From Kiritimatiellia bacterium (GTDB taxonomy: Bacteria; Verrucomicrobiota; Kiritimatiellia; PWTM01): 64,000 bases of DNA. Of this stretch, positions 8,547 to 17,310 are shown in pieces. Positions within the stretch are counted from its first letter, which is position 1; every line of letters starts with the position of its first letter. Made by a program: the position numbers and the translations under genes. The stretch covers positions 62,001 through 126,000 of the forward strand of contig JAOACR010000018.1 in assembly GCA_026417735.1 (NCBI GenBank), read 5' to 3'. The notes below the pieces were generated by a model. The model was given only the letters and a program-made list of their open reading frames with translations, searched no databases and was not told the DNA's origin.

Positions 8547-10910
8547 ATGTCCGTGATCAGCGGGTCCGGAGGGCGCGTGGGGCGGCGACGAGCCGGCGGA
8601 GTCGCGCTGCTTCTGCTGCTGCTCTCCGAATCGAGCGCCCAGTCGCCGCGATGGAATCGGTTGGTGTTTCGCGCGGATGTGCGTCCCCGTTGGTCCGCAG
8701 ATGGCAGCTCGTTCTGGTACCGCGTTCGCACGGGGCCGGAGGCGTGGGAGTATGTGCGAGTGTGCGCGGTCACCGGCGAGCGTCGAACCGGCCCCGACCT
8801 GGCGTCGCTCGGTCTCTGGCCGCCTCCGCCGCGGAAATCCTCCGAGCTCGATCGTGTCCGCCGACCGACGCGCCACACCGGACCGGAAACCACGATTCGA
8901 TTTTCCAACGCCACACCGCGACGGGTTGAGCTGTTCTGGCTCAATGCGGATGGAGAGCCGGTGAGTTACGGCGGTGTGGCCTCTGGCGGCGAAATGGTGC
9001 TGCAGAGCTTCGAAGGGCACGTATGGCTCGTTCGCGACGCGGAACAGCGCGAGGACCTCGCAGTGGTGGAGGCCGCGACGGAGGAGACGGTAATCGCGGT
9101 TGACGGCCCGGGCCGCGCGCCCTCGCCGCAGGTGGGGGGTGCACTGCAGGGGGGGTCGCCGGACGGCCGCTGGCAGGCGTGGGTGGATCGGCACCGGGTG
9201 TGGCTGCGCGACCTTCGGGACGGATCGGTCCGTCAGTTGGCCACCGGTCGCGACGGCGAGCCCGCGTGGGACCCCCTGGTGCAATGGTCGCCCGATTCGA
9301 CCGCGTTCGTGGTTTCGCACGGTCGGCCGGTACCGGCTCGGACGATCCCGTTGATGGAAACGACGCCGGCCGGTGCACGCCCTCCGCGCGTGATTCGCGT
9401 GCCCTATCGCAAACCCGGGGATCCACTGCCGCAGGCGGTGCCGGTATTGTTTCGGATCACGCAGACGGGGGCGCACCAGTGGGTCGCGATCGAGACGCCG
9501 CTGGCGACCAACGCCGCGCGGGAAACCCTTCACATTCCCGTCCGCTGGGCGGCGGACGGACGCGAGTTCTACTTCGACCACGATCAACGGGGCCATCAAG
9601 TGTACCGCGTTCTGGCGGTCGGTGCGCGCGATGCGGCGGTCCGCTGTGTGGTGGAGGAAACCAGCCCCACCTTCATCGACGTCGCGCACAAGACCTGGCG
9701 GCACTGGTTGGACCGCAGCAACGAGCTGATCTGGATGAGCGAGCGGGACGGCTGGTGCCACCTGTGGCTCTACGATGTGCGCGCCGGCCGGCCGATTCGT
9801 CAGCTGACCCGTGGAGAATGGGTGGTGCGCGAGGTGCTGCGGGTGGACGAGGCGGCGAGGGAGGTGTGGTTTCTGGCCAGCGGTCTGCGAGCGGGCGAGG
9901 ACCCCTATCACCGGCACCTATGTCGAGTGGACTTGGATGGTGGCGAGGTCGTGCGGCTGACGGAGGCTGACGGTGATCATGAAATCGAGTTCTCACCGGG
10001 TGGGGAGTGGTTTGTTGCGCGGTGGTCCCGCCCTGACAACCCGCCGGTCTGCGAACTGCGGAGGGCGCGGGATGGCCGGCTGGTGGCCGTGTTAGAACGG
10101 GCGGACATCTCCGCGCTGCTGGCGGCCGGATGGACGTTGCCGGAGCGTGTCCGTGCGCCCGGCCGCGATGGCCGCACGGAGATCTGGGGTGTCGTGATCC
10201 GCCCCGCGCGCTTCGACCCCCAGGCCACCTATCCGGTGGTCGAACACGTCTACGCGGGCCCACACGGCCATCATGCGCCCGCACGGTTTGAACTGCTCGA
10301 ACGCGAACACGAGATCGCCAATCTCGGTTTCGTGGTGGTGCTCGCCGACGGCATGGGCACCAATCACCGCGGCAAACGATTCCACGATGTGTGCTGGAAG
10401 AATCTGCGCGACGGGGGGTTTCCGGACCGCATCGCGTGGTTGCGGTCCGTCGGTGCGACCCGCCCCTGGATGGATTTGCGGCGGGTGGGCATTTATGGGG
10501 GCAGTGCGGGCGGGCAGAACGCCGTTCGGGCGCTGCTCGACCATGCGGACGTGTACAGCGTTGCGGTCGCCGACTGCGGCTGCCACGACAACCGCATGGA
10601 CAAACGATGGTGGAACGAACAGTGGATGGGTTGGCCGGTGGATGAGAGCTACGAGCGCAGTTCGAACATCGCCGATGCGCACCGGTTGCGCGGTCATCTG
10701 CTGCTGATCGTCGGCGAGCTGGATCGAAACGTGGATCCCGCCAGCACGTATCAGTTGGTCGGCGCGCTCCAGCGGGCGGCGCGACCGTTTGAGTTCATGC
10801 CGATCATCGGCGCCGGCCATGGGGCGGCCGAGACACCGTATGGCGCCGAGCTTCGGGCAGCGTTTCTCTCTCGCCACCTATTGCGGCCGGCCGCCCCGTC
10901 GACGCGGTAG
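8547..10910 (+). CDS. Secreted S9 family prolyl oligopeptidase / DPP-IV-like peptidase
   Basis: A 787-residue serine peptidase of family S9. I place the start at the ATG at 8547, which gives a hydrophobic leader (GVALLLLLLSESSAQ); the frame is open from 8214 but the extra part overlaps the previous gene. The N-terminal half is a DPP-IV-type beta-propeller; the C-terminal alpha/beta-hydrolase domain carries the triad in the expected order: Ser653 in GGSAGG, Asp726 in GELDRN and His758 in GAGHG. It would release peptides or dipeptides outside the cytoplasm. The gene starts 23 bases after the HzsA-related gene and is probably cotranscribed with it. Confidence 0.9.
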   Translation: MSVISGSGGRVGRRRAGGVALLLLLLSESSAQSPRWNRLVFRADVRPRWSADGSSFWYRVRTGPEAWEYVRVCAVTGERRTGPDLASLGLWPPPPRKSSELDRVRRPTRHTGPETTIRFSNATPRRVELFWLNADGEPVSYGGVASGGEMVLQSFEGHVWLVRDAEQREDLAVVEAATEETVIAVDGPGRAPSPQVGGALQGGSPDGRWQAWVDRHRVWLRDLRDGSVRQLATGRDGEPAWDPLVQWSPDSTAFVVSHGRPVPARTIPLMETTPAGARPPRVIRVPYRKPGDPLPQAVPVLFRITQTGAHQWVAIETPLATNAARETLHIPVRWAADGREFYFDHDQRGHQVYRVLAVGARDAAVRCVVEETSPTFIDVAHKTWRHWLDRSNELIWMSERDGWCHLWLYDVRAGRPIRQLTRGEWVVREVLRVDEAAREVWFLASGLRAGEDPYHRHLCRVDLDGGEVVRLTEADGDHEIEFSPGGEWFVARWSRPDNPPVCELRRARDGRLVAVLERADISALLAAGWTLPERVRAPGRDGRTEIWGVVIRPARFDPQATYPVVEHVYAGPHGHHAPARFELLEREHEIANLGFVVVLADGMGTNHRGKRFHDVCWKNLRDGGFPDRIAWLRSVGATRPWMDLRRVGIYGGSAGGQNAVRALLDHADVYSVAVADCGCHDNRMDKRWWNEQWMGWPVDESYERSSNIADAHRLRGHLLLIVGELDRNVDPASTYQLVGALQRAARPFEFMPIIGAGHGAAETPYGAELRAAFLSRHLLRPAAPSTR

Positions 10911-10928
10911 CACGGGCAGGCGCGGAGG

Positions 10929-10946
10929 ACGCTGGCTCAGCGTTTT
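10929..10946 (+). terminator. Possible intrinsic terminator of the S9 peptidase gene
   Basis: A 6-bp stem ACGCTG-GCT-CAGCGT (10929-10943) is followed by TTT, 19 bases past the peptidase stop. It overlaps the last codons of the opposing lipoprotein gene. The stem is short and the U-tract brief. Confidence 0.4.
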
Positions 10947-11473
10947 CGTGGCTCGAGCGGGGGCAGTCCGTAGTCGCGGCGTTCCTCCGCCGTGAGGTCG
11001 GCTTCCCGCCCGAACGGAGAGTTCCACGGTTTGAACGGCGAATCGCGGTCGATGGCTCGATTGTGGGGCGCAAAGGGATGGTTGCGGTAGATGGGGCTGT
11101 TCCACACGGCAAAAGGGTCCCGATTTCGCGGCGGCGGTTCCGACCCAAGGGTGCGGCCGCGGCGGCTCGGGCGTGAAAGAGGTTCGCGGAGCTCAGCGGT
11201 GACCGACTCGCTCTCCCAGAGGGCTGGCCAGCTCGATCGCCCGGCGGTCGGCATCCGCTCTAGAAGGTACAGCGAACGCCCGGGGCGGCCGGCCGCCGAC
11301 CAGTCACGGGGCGGGCACTCGTCCCGCGTGACGCGTTTCGAATGTGTTTGCGAGCGATCCGGCCAGTGTTGGGCGTACGCACCCCCGCAGCCCAGCAGGT
11401 ACAGCGACATCGCAAAGACCCGCTGAAGCCAGGCACTCCGGTGGCCCGCCCGGGGCTGGTCAGGGGCAAACAT
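10937..11473 (-). CDS. Small predicted lipoprotein with proline/tryptophan repeats
   Basis: A 178-residue protein of unknown function. The N-terminus has a basic stretch, a hydrophobic core and the lipobox-like YLLGC ending near residue 29, so it is likely a lipoprotein. The C-terminal half holds three imperfect repeats of about 14 residues with the pattern R-[DN]-x-P-F-x-x-[WH]-N: DPFAVWNSP, HPFAPHNRA and SPFKPWNSPFG (about 130-165). It lies opposite to all its neighbours within the glycan block. The start is the first ATG at 11473; I see no decisive ribosome binding site. Some start later in the frame is possible but would lose the signal sequence. Confidence 0.55.
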   Translation of the reverse strand: MFAPDQPRAGHRSAWLQRVFAMSLYLLGCGGAYAQHWPDRSQTHSKRVTRDECPPRDWSAAGRPGRSLYLLERMPTAGRSSWPALWESESVTAELREPLSRPSRRGRTLGSEPPPRNRDPFAVWNSPIYRNHPFAPHNRAIDRDSPFKPWNSPFGREADLTAEERRDYGLPPLEPRKR

Positions 11474-11540
11474 CCTGCGACGATCTTCGCACCGATGCTC
11501 GTTGACCGCAACCCGCCACCGAAGCGCGGCGGAGGTTTAC

Positions 11541-13055
11541 ATGCCTAGCAGGTCTGCTAAATTCCAGGCCGTGGTTGTCGGGAAGGCGCAGATGAGCTTC
11601 CGGCAGTGGGTGGTGTTGGCCGCGGTGGCGTGGGCGCTGGTGGCCTTCGCCGGCGAACGTGGCGAGAAGCCTGACATGCTGTTCATTGCGGTGGACGACC
11701 TCAACGACTGGATCGGTTGTCTGGGCGGCCATCTGCAGGCGCGCACGCCCCACCTGGATGCGCTGGCCGCTCGCGGCGTGCTTTTTGAAAACGCGCAATG
11801 TGCCGCGCCCGCGTGCAACCCGTCCCGATCGGCGTTGATGAGCGGGCTGCGACCCTACACGACCGGCATCTACCATAATCATCACTCTTACGCGGTTCCG
11901 TTGAGGGACGTGCTCACGCTGAACCGCTATCTCCGGGAGCAAGGGTACTTGGTGCTCGGCGCCGGCAAGATCTACCACAGCCATAGCCCGCCGAAGGGAC
12001 AAGAGGACCACTGGGATGACTACTATGCGGCCCCGGGGGATCCCGCGCCTCCGCGGGCCAGCATGACCGGTCTGAACCGCGCGCAGTTCGACTGGGGACC
12101 GCTCGACGTCGCCGACGAGGAGATGCAGGACTACCGCCTCGCGAGCTGGGCTGCGGAGCAGCTTCAGCGCCGGCACGATCGCCCGCTCTTTCTGGCGGTG
12201 GGTTTCATCAAACCTCACCTGCCGTGGTATGTGCCCCGAAAGTACTTCGAGATGTTTCCAGCGGAGGCGATCCGCCTGCCGGAGACGATCCCGAACGACC
12301 TTGACGACGTGCCGCCGGCGGGCGTGAAGTTCGCACGGCCGGAGGGCGATCACGCCGCGGTGACAAAGGCCGGTTTGTGGGCGTCCGGCGTGCGAGCCTA
12401 TCTGGCCACGATCACGTTTCTTGATGCCCAAGTCGGCCGACTGATCGAGGCTGCGGACCGGAGCTGGCGGTCAAACCGGCTCGTGATCGTGCTCTGGTCC
12501 GATCATGGTTGGCATCTTGGCGAGAAACAGCATTGGCGGAAGTTCACGCTTTGGGAGGAGTCCGCGCGCGCGCCGTTGATCGTGGTGGCGCCGGGGATCG
12601 CGAAGCCGGGTCGCCGCTGCGCCGCACCGGTGGATTTTCTCTCCATTTATCCCACCGTCTGCGATCTGCTGGGCCTTCCGATACCGCCCCACGTGCAGGG
12701 GCGTTCGCTCCTGCCGCTGCTGCGCGATCCGTCCGCATCCTGGGATGGTGTGGGCATCACCACGCACGGGCGCGGCAATCACGGCGTTCGGGATCGGCAC
12801 TGGCGGTACATCCGGTACGCGGACGGGTCGGAGGAGCTCTACGATCACCGGTCGGATCCCCACGAATGGACCAACCTCGCCGCGCGGGCGGAGTCGGTCG
12901 CGATCCTCGCAAGTCTGCGGGCGCGTCTGCCCGGCGTGGAGGCAGAGGAGGCGCCGGTGGCCGAAAGCGAGGGTAACGTGCGGCCGCGCGCGGGAGGGCG
13001 CCGATCTGCCCCCGAAGGCCGCCGAGCGCAGCCGCGGGAAGTCGAAGCGCTATGA
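11541..13055 (+). CDS. Secreted sulfatase, iduronate-2-sulfatase-like
   Basis: Formylglycine-dependent type I sulfatase of about 504 residues, hydrolysing sulfate esters, probably on polysaccharides. Counting from the ATG at 11541, the N-terminal metal pair is D52-D53 (AVDDLNDW), the modification motif is C92-N-P-S-R, and the distal metal pair is D321-H322 (SDHGWHLGEKQHW). It needs a formylglycine-generating enzyme not seen here. Two starts are plausible: ATG 11541 has an ideal GGAGG five bases upstream; ATG 11592 has GGAAGG and gives a tighter signal peptide (MSFRQWVVLAAVAWALVAFA). Its stop lies just before the FucI-like gene, suggesting cotranscription. Confidence 0.9.
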   Translation: MPSRSAKFQAVVVGKAQMSFRQWVVLAAVAWALVAFAGERGEKPDMLFIAVDDLNDWIGCLGGHLQARTPHLDALAARGVLFENAQCAAPACNPSRSALMSGLRPYTTGIYHNHHSYAVPLRDVLTLNRYLREQGYLVLGAGKIYHSHSPPKGQEDHWDDYYAAPGDPAPPRASMTGLNRAQFDWGPLDVADEEMQDYRLASWAAEQLQRRHDRPLFLAVGFIKPHLPWYVPRKYFEMFPAEAIRLPETIPNDLDDVPPAGVKFARPEGDHAAVTKAGLWASGVRAYLATITFLDAQVGRLIEAADRSWRSNRLVIVLWSDHGWHLGEKQHWRKFTLWEESARAPLIVVAPGIAKPGRRCAAPVDFLSIYPTVCDLLGLPIPPHVQGRSLLPLLRDPSASWDGVGITTHGRGNHGVRDRHWRYIRYADGSEELYDHRSDPHEWTNLAARAESVAILASLRARLPGVEAEEAPVAESEGNVRPRAGGRRSAPEGRRAQPREVEAL

Positions 13056-13081
13056 CGGATGTGTGCACGGAGGACCACGCG

Positions 13082-14626
13082 ATGAAGAACCGCACAAGTC
13101 GAAACAACCGTTTGCTTTCTCGCCGGGAGTTTCTCGGCGGATGTGCCGCCTGCGCCGGCTGCACGGCGCTGGCCCGACCGGCCTCGGCGGTGACGGCGGC
13201 GGGCGCGCGGCCGCGCGTTCGGCTCGTGTTCGCAGAGACTCGCAACGACGCGCCGATCTGGCCGAACCTCGGCTATGACTTTGATGCGCGGCGCCGGCAG
13301 ATCATTTCGTTGCTCGAACGCGAGTGCCCGGGAGTCGAGTTTCTGGTCGCCCGGCTGATGGACAAGCCGGAGGATGCGGACGCGGTGCTGGCCTCGGATG
13401 CAGACGTGCAGGGCTACATGATCTGCCTGCAGGGTCTGGGCTGGCGCAATGATGTGCTGAAGCTGTGCGCGACCGGCAAACCGACGCTGGTCGTTGACAA
13501 TCTCTATGGCGGCTCCGGGTTGTTTCTGACGAAACAACCTGCGATCCAGGCGCTGAAGAAGCCGGTGGACTGGGTCAGCTCCTCCCGCGACGAGGACATC
13601 GCCGCCTCCGCGCGGCAGTTCGCGCTGCTCGCTGAGGGGCGCAGCGCGGAGGAGGTGGCCGCGGCGTTTCGGCGGACGCGGCGGGAGCGCACGTGGCGAG
13701 GGGCACCGGACCCGGTCGCGGAGGATCGGCTGGTGGTGCGACCGGTGGAGGAAGCGCTTGCCGAGCTAAAGCGGATGAAGCTGTTGGTGGTCGGCCGGCC
13801 GATCGCGCCGGAGATGCACAAGGCGGTCGCCGAGACGTTAGGGGTGACGCTGGTGCCGATCGGCTTTCCCGAGCTTGCGGCGGCGTACGAAGCGGCCGAC
13901 GTGAAGGACGCGGAGGCATTCGCGGAGCGCTGGATCGCCGGCGCGCAGGCCGTGGTGGAGCCCTCGCGGGATGACATCACCAAGGCCGGCCGCATGTACG
14001 GGGCGATGAACGCGTTGATGCGCCAGCATGGCGCCACCGGCATCACGATCAACTGTCTGGGCGGCTTCTACGGCGGACACCTGGCCGCTTATCCGTGCCT
14101 CGGCTTCTGCCAGTTCAACAATGACGGGCTGGTGGGCGGCTGCGAGGGAGATGTGCGCTCGGCGCTGACGATGATGGTGATGGGAGCGCTGACCGGTCGG
14201 CCGGGTTACATTTCGGATCCGGTGATTGACACCGCGCGGAATGCGATCATCTACGCGCACTGTGTGGCGATGACCCGGCCGTTCGGGCCCCAGGGGGCTG
14301 CCAATCCCTACCGGATCCGGTCGCATTCGGAGGACCGGAAGGGGGCGTCGCTTGAGTCGCTGCTGCCGGCGGGCTACCTGACAACCACCATCGAGATCCA
14401 TCCGGAGCTGCGAAAGATGACGGTGCATCAGGCGGTGGCGATCGGATGCTGTGACAGCGACATGGCTTGTCGCACGAAGCTTGTCGCGCGCGTGCGGGGC
14501 GATATCGAGAAACTGACGGAAGGGTGGAGCCACGGCTGGCATCGGGTGACCTTTTATGGAGACCTGATGCCGCTGGTGGACGAGCTGTGTGCGCGCTGGA
14601 AGTTCGAGCGGGTACTCGAGGCCTGA
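13082..14626 (+). CDS. Tat-exported L-fucose/arabinose isomerase-like protein
   Basis: A 514-residue protein with a Tat signal (SRREFLGGCAACAGC, about residues 13-27). The mature part resembles the FucI/AraA fold: a C-terminal region with PCLGFCQFNNDGLVGGCEGD and a cysteine/histidine-rich stretch near IGCCDSDMACRT. The relation to sugar isomerases is by motif resemblance only, and the substrate is unknown. An upstream ATG at 13052 overlaps the sulfatase stop, but ATG 13082 has GGAGG (13069-13073) eight bases before it and starts directly into the Tat signal, so I choose it. Location outside the cytoplasm is odd for a sugar isomerase and recalls the many Tat-exported sugar enzymes of PVC bacteria. 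Confidence 0.7.
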   Translation: MKNRTSRNNRLLSRREFLGGCAACAGCTALARPASAVTAAGARPRVRLVFAETRNDAPIWPNLGYDFDARRRQIISLLERECPGVEFLVARLMDKPEDADAVLASDADVQGYMICLQGLGWRNDVLKLCATGKPTLVVDNLYGGSGLFLTKQPAIQALKKPVDWVSSSRDEDIAASARQFALLAEGRSAEEVAAAFRRTRRERTWRGAPDPVAEDRLVVRPVEEALAELKRMKLLVVGRPIAPEMHKAVAETLGVTLVPIGFPELAAAYEAADVKDAEAFAERWIAGAQAVVEPSRDDITKAGRMYGAMNALMRQHGATGITINCLGGFYGGHLAAYPCLGFCQFNNDGLVGGCEGDVRSALTMMVMGALTGRPGYISDPVIDTARNAIIYAHCVAMTRPFGPQGAANPYRIRSHSEDRKGASLESLLPAGYLTTTIEIHPELRKMTVHQAVAIGCCDSDMACRTKLVARVRGDIEKLTEGWSHGWHRVTFYGDLMPLVDELCARWKFERVLEA

Positions 14627-15679
14627 GTGAATGGGCGGGCGGGAGCTCTGGCACTGGCCGTCGTGGTCGCGGCGGCGGGGGGGGTGGCGGGGGAGCGAGC
14701 TCCCCGGATTCGGCTGGGTGCGTACTACTTTGATGGATGGTCGGGCACGAACCGGCTGGCTGGGCAGCCGGGGGAACCGTGGGCGTCCAATGCACCAACG
14801 CATCTCACTCGTTCGCTTGCGACCGACTACAGTGACCGTGAGCCGGTGTGGGGTTGGCGAAGCGACACCGCGGCGATCATGCAGCGGCAGATCGACTTGG
14901 CCGCAGATCACGGGCTGAGTTTTTGGGCGTTTTGCTGGTACTTCCATCCCGAGCCCTCAGCGGTGGCGGCCGACCCCAAACACACCGGGCTGCGACTGTA
15001 CCTGGCGGCACCCAATCGCGCCCGCATGGGCTTCTGCCTGTTGGTGGCGAACCATGACTCCTATCAGTTGAGGACGCTGGAGAACTGGAGGTCGGCGGCA
15101 GCGCACTGGGTGCCGCTGTTCCGCGAGCCCGGTCACGTCACGTTAGGGGGACGGCCGATGGTCATTGTGTTCAATCCGTCCGACGCGCTGCCGGAGGGAC
15201 TGGCGGCGGTGGAGCAGGCGGCGCGCGCAGCAGGTCTGCCCGGTGTTGCGTGGGTGGGATGTGCGCCGCGCTTGCCGCCCGTGTTTGCAGCGAGCACGCG
15301 CTACAATGTGAATGGCGGGTGGATGAAGGGATGGCAGGAGATGCCGATCGAACGGCTCTACCAGCTGCACCGCGAGTCGTGGGCAGGTACACCCGCTCAG
15401 CCGCACATCCCGTGCGTGAGCGTTGGGTGGGACCGCCGGCCCTGGGAGACCGCCGCGAAGGGAAGCTGGTACTACACGGGGGGCATGCCGGACAAGTTCG
15501 CTGCACACCTTCGGGAGTTGATCGCGTGGATGGACGCGCACCCGGAACAGTGTACGGCCGAACGGTATGCGGTGGTCTTTGCGTGGAACGAACTGGGAGA
15601 GGGCGGATGGCTGGTGCCCACCCGCGGGGACCCACAAGGTTTGTGGCTTCGGGCGATCCGCGACAACCTGATGCAGTGA
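14627..15679 (+). CDS. Secreted GH99/WbsX-like glycan-active protein
   Basis: A 350-residue protein with a signal peptide (ALALAVVVAAAGGVAG). The body resembles the WbsX/glycoside-hydrolase-99-like domain: the strand GAYYFDGWSG at 31-40 and the late motif VFAWNELGEGGW near 310 are characteristic, and MIVIFN-type strands occur between them. GH99 enzymes are endo-mannosidases/mannanases; here activity is inferred only. Translation begins at a GTG (14627) touching the stop of the FucI-like gene, so the two are translationally coupled. It precedes a separate promoter for the MocA gene. Confidence 0.75.
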   Translation: MNGRAGALALAVVVAAAGGVAGERAPRIRLGAYYFDGWSGTNRLAGQPGEPWASNAPTHLTRSLATDYSDREPVWGWRSDTAAIMQRQIDLAADHGLSFWAFCWYFHPEPSAVAADPKHTGLRLYLAAPNRARMGFCLLVANHDSYQLRTLENWRSAAAHWVPLFREPGHVTLGGRPMVIVFNPSDALPEGLAAVEQAARAAGLPGVAWVGCAPRLPPVFAASTRYNVNGGWMKGWQEMPIERLYQLHRESWAGTPAQPHIPCVSVGWDRRPWETAAKGSWYYTGGMPDKFAAHLRELIAWMDAHPEQCTAERYAVVFAWNELGEGGWLVPTRGDPQGLWLRAIRDNLMQ

Positions 15680-15724
15680 GCCGCCCGCGGCCGTGGTATC
15701 GGCCCCCATTTGTTCACCCGCTGC

Positions 15725-15753
15725 TTGACCGGTTTGCCGCCGGTCGGCATAGT
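15725..15753 (+). promoter_or_regulatory. Candidate sigma70 promoter of the MocA-type oxidoreductase gene
   Basis: TTGACC (15725-15730), a 17-base spacer, and CATAGT (15748-15753). The predicted start near 15760 leaves a short leader that carries a full AGGAGG (15766-15771). Confidence 0.5.
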
Positions 15754-15777
15754 ACGCTCAGACCCAGGAGGTGCATG

Positions 15778-17214
15778 ATGATGAAGGGCGATCAAACGGT
15801 GACTTCGACGGTCTCCCGCCGGCGTTTCCTGCAAACCACCGCGACCGCATGGGCGGGCATTCAGATGGTCGCGAATCCCGAGCGGGTATTTGGTGCAAAC
15901 GAGAGGGTGCGGGTCGCGGTGGTGGGCATTCGCGGGCGGGGCGGAGATCATATCCAGGGCTACCAGAAACTTCCGAACGTTGAAGTTGCGGCGATCTGCG
16001 ATGTGGACCAGAACGAGATTGCGAAGCGGCTGAAGCAGTTTCGCGATCGCAACCTCAAGGAGCCGATGGCGTTTGAGGATCTGCGCAAGCTGCTCGAGCG
16101 GCCAGACATTGACGCGATCTCGATCGCAACGCCTAACCATTGGCACTCGCTCCAGGGCATTTGGGCCTGCCAGGCCGGCAAGGACGCCTACGTTGAAAAG
16201 CCGATGTCGCATCGGTGGTTCGAGGGCAAGCAGCTGGTCGAGGCGGCGCGCAAGTACAAGCGGATCGTGATGCATGGCTCGCAGGCGCGGTGCAGCCCCG
16301 CGTTGCGCGAAATGGTGAAGAAGCTCCGTGAGGGCCTGATCGGCGAAGTCTACATGGCGCGCGGGTTGTGCTTCAAGCGGCGCAAGAGCATCGGGAAGAC
16401 TCCGCCCTCGGAGGTGCCGAAAGGGGTCAACTACGATCTGTGGACCGGGCCGGCACCCCTGAAACCGTTTACGCAGAACCGGTTCCATTACAACTGGCAC
16501 TGGTTCTGGGACTACGGGGATGGCGACTTCGGGAACCAGGGCGTGCACGAGCTGGACATCGCGCGCTGGGGTCTTGGCGTGACGTATCCGACTCGGGTGA
16601 CGGCGCTCGGCGCGAAAGTGATGTTCGACGACGATCAGGAGACGCCGAACGTACTGAATGTGGCCTATGAGTTCACCATGCCCGATGGCAAACCACGACT
16701 GCTCGTGTTCGAAGTACGGCACTGGCTGACGAACCACGAGGCCGGCATTGGGACGCGGCTGTTCGGCGAGGACGATATTCCTGCGGTGGTCGGCGCGATC
16801 GCGGCAGCGGGTCAGACGAAGCCCGCGGAGGAAAAGAAGAAAGTCGCCCCATGGACGAACGTGATCGGCAACCTGTTCTACGGTTCGGAGGGCTACGTCG
16901 CGGTCAACGGCTATACCTCCTACAAGACATGGCTCGGCGAGTTCCACGAGCCGGGGCCGGAGGGCCGGCAGGGTGGAGATGCGTTCGCGAACTTCATTGC
17001 GTGCGTGCGGAGCCGCAAAACGGAGGACATCGAGGCGCCGATCGAGGAGGGCCACATCTCCTGCACGTTGCTGCACCTCGGCAATATTTCGTACCGGCTC
17101 GGCCGTTCGCTCCGGTATGATCCGGCGACGCAGCAAGTGATCGGTGACGACGAAGCGAACCGGATGCTGAAGGGAGAGTATCGGCCGCCGTACGTGGTGC
17201 CCGAGCAGGTATGA
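15778..17214 (+). CDS. Tat-exported Gfo/Idh/MocA family oxidoreductase
   Basis: A 478-residue NAD(P)-dependent oxidoreductase homologue. The N-terminus has a Tat signal (TVSRRRFLQTTATAWAG), followed by the Rossmann segment VRVAVVGIRGRGGDH and the family motif E140-K141-P142. Three ATGs lie in series (15775, 15778, 15781); AGGAGG at 15766-15771 gives good spacing to 15778 or 15781. Family members oxidise or isomerise sugars and use tightly bound NAD(P); exported PVC members are common and of unproven substrate. It has its own promoter and is followed by a strong hairpin before the next gene. Together with the FucI-like and WbsX-like genes it suggests extracytoplasmic sugar transformation. Confidence 0.88.
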   Translation: MMKGDQTVTSTVSRRRFLQTTATAWAGIQMVANPERVFGANERVRVAVVGIRGRGGDHIQGYQKLPNVEVAAICDVDQNEIAKRLKQFRDRNLKEPMAFEDLRKLLERPDIDAISIATPNHWHSLQGIWACQAGKDAYVEKPMSHRWFEGKQLVEAARKYKRIVMHGSQARCSPALREMVKKLREGLIGEVYMARGLCFKRRKSIGKTPPSEVPKGVNYDLWTGPAPLKPFTQNRFHYNWHWFWDYGDGDFGNQGVHELDIARWGLGVTYPTRVTALGAKVMFDDDQETPNVLNVAYEFTMPDGKPRLLVFEVRHWLTNHEAGIGTRLFGEDDIPAVVGAIAAAGQTKPAEEKKKVAPWTNVIGNLFYGSEGYVAVNGYTSYKTWLGEFHEPGPEGRQGGDAFANFIACVRSRKTEDIEAPIEEGHISCTLLHLGNISYRLGRSLRYDPATQQVIGDDEANRMLKGEYRPPYVVPEQV

Positions 17215-17235
17215 GTGCTGCACAAGTGGAGCGGC

Positions 17236-17291
17236 TGATCTGAGGTCCGGAACGCGTGGCGATGCGCCGCGCGTTCTGCGCGTTCAGATCA
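17236..17291 (+). other. Long imperfect hairpin between two genes
   Basis: An outer 9-bp stem (17236-17244 with 17283-17291, core TGATCTGA/TCAGATCA) encloses an inner 14-bp stem (17248-17261 with 17265-17278) closed by a 3-base loop, with two G-U pairs in the inner stem and one in the outer. It lies 22 bases after the MocA stop and 20 before the PHP-protein start. No U-tract follows on either strand, so it is not a standard intrinsic terminator. It could be an mRNA-stabilising or regulatory structure, or a protein-binding palindrome. Confidence 0.6.
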
Positions 17292-17310
17292 CGCGCGCAG
17301 AAGGTCGGCG

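Noticed and set aside
15472-17223. Minus-strand open frame of 583 codons opposite the MocA gene
   Set aside because: Fully antisense to the well-supported Gfo/Idh/MocA gene and WbsX-like gene end; composition is that of a shadow frame.
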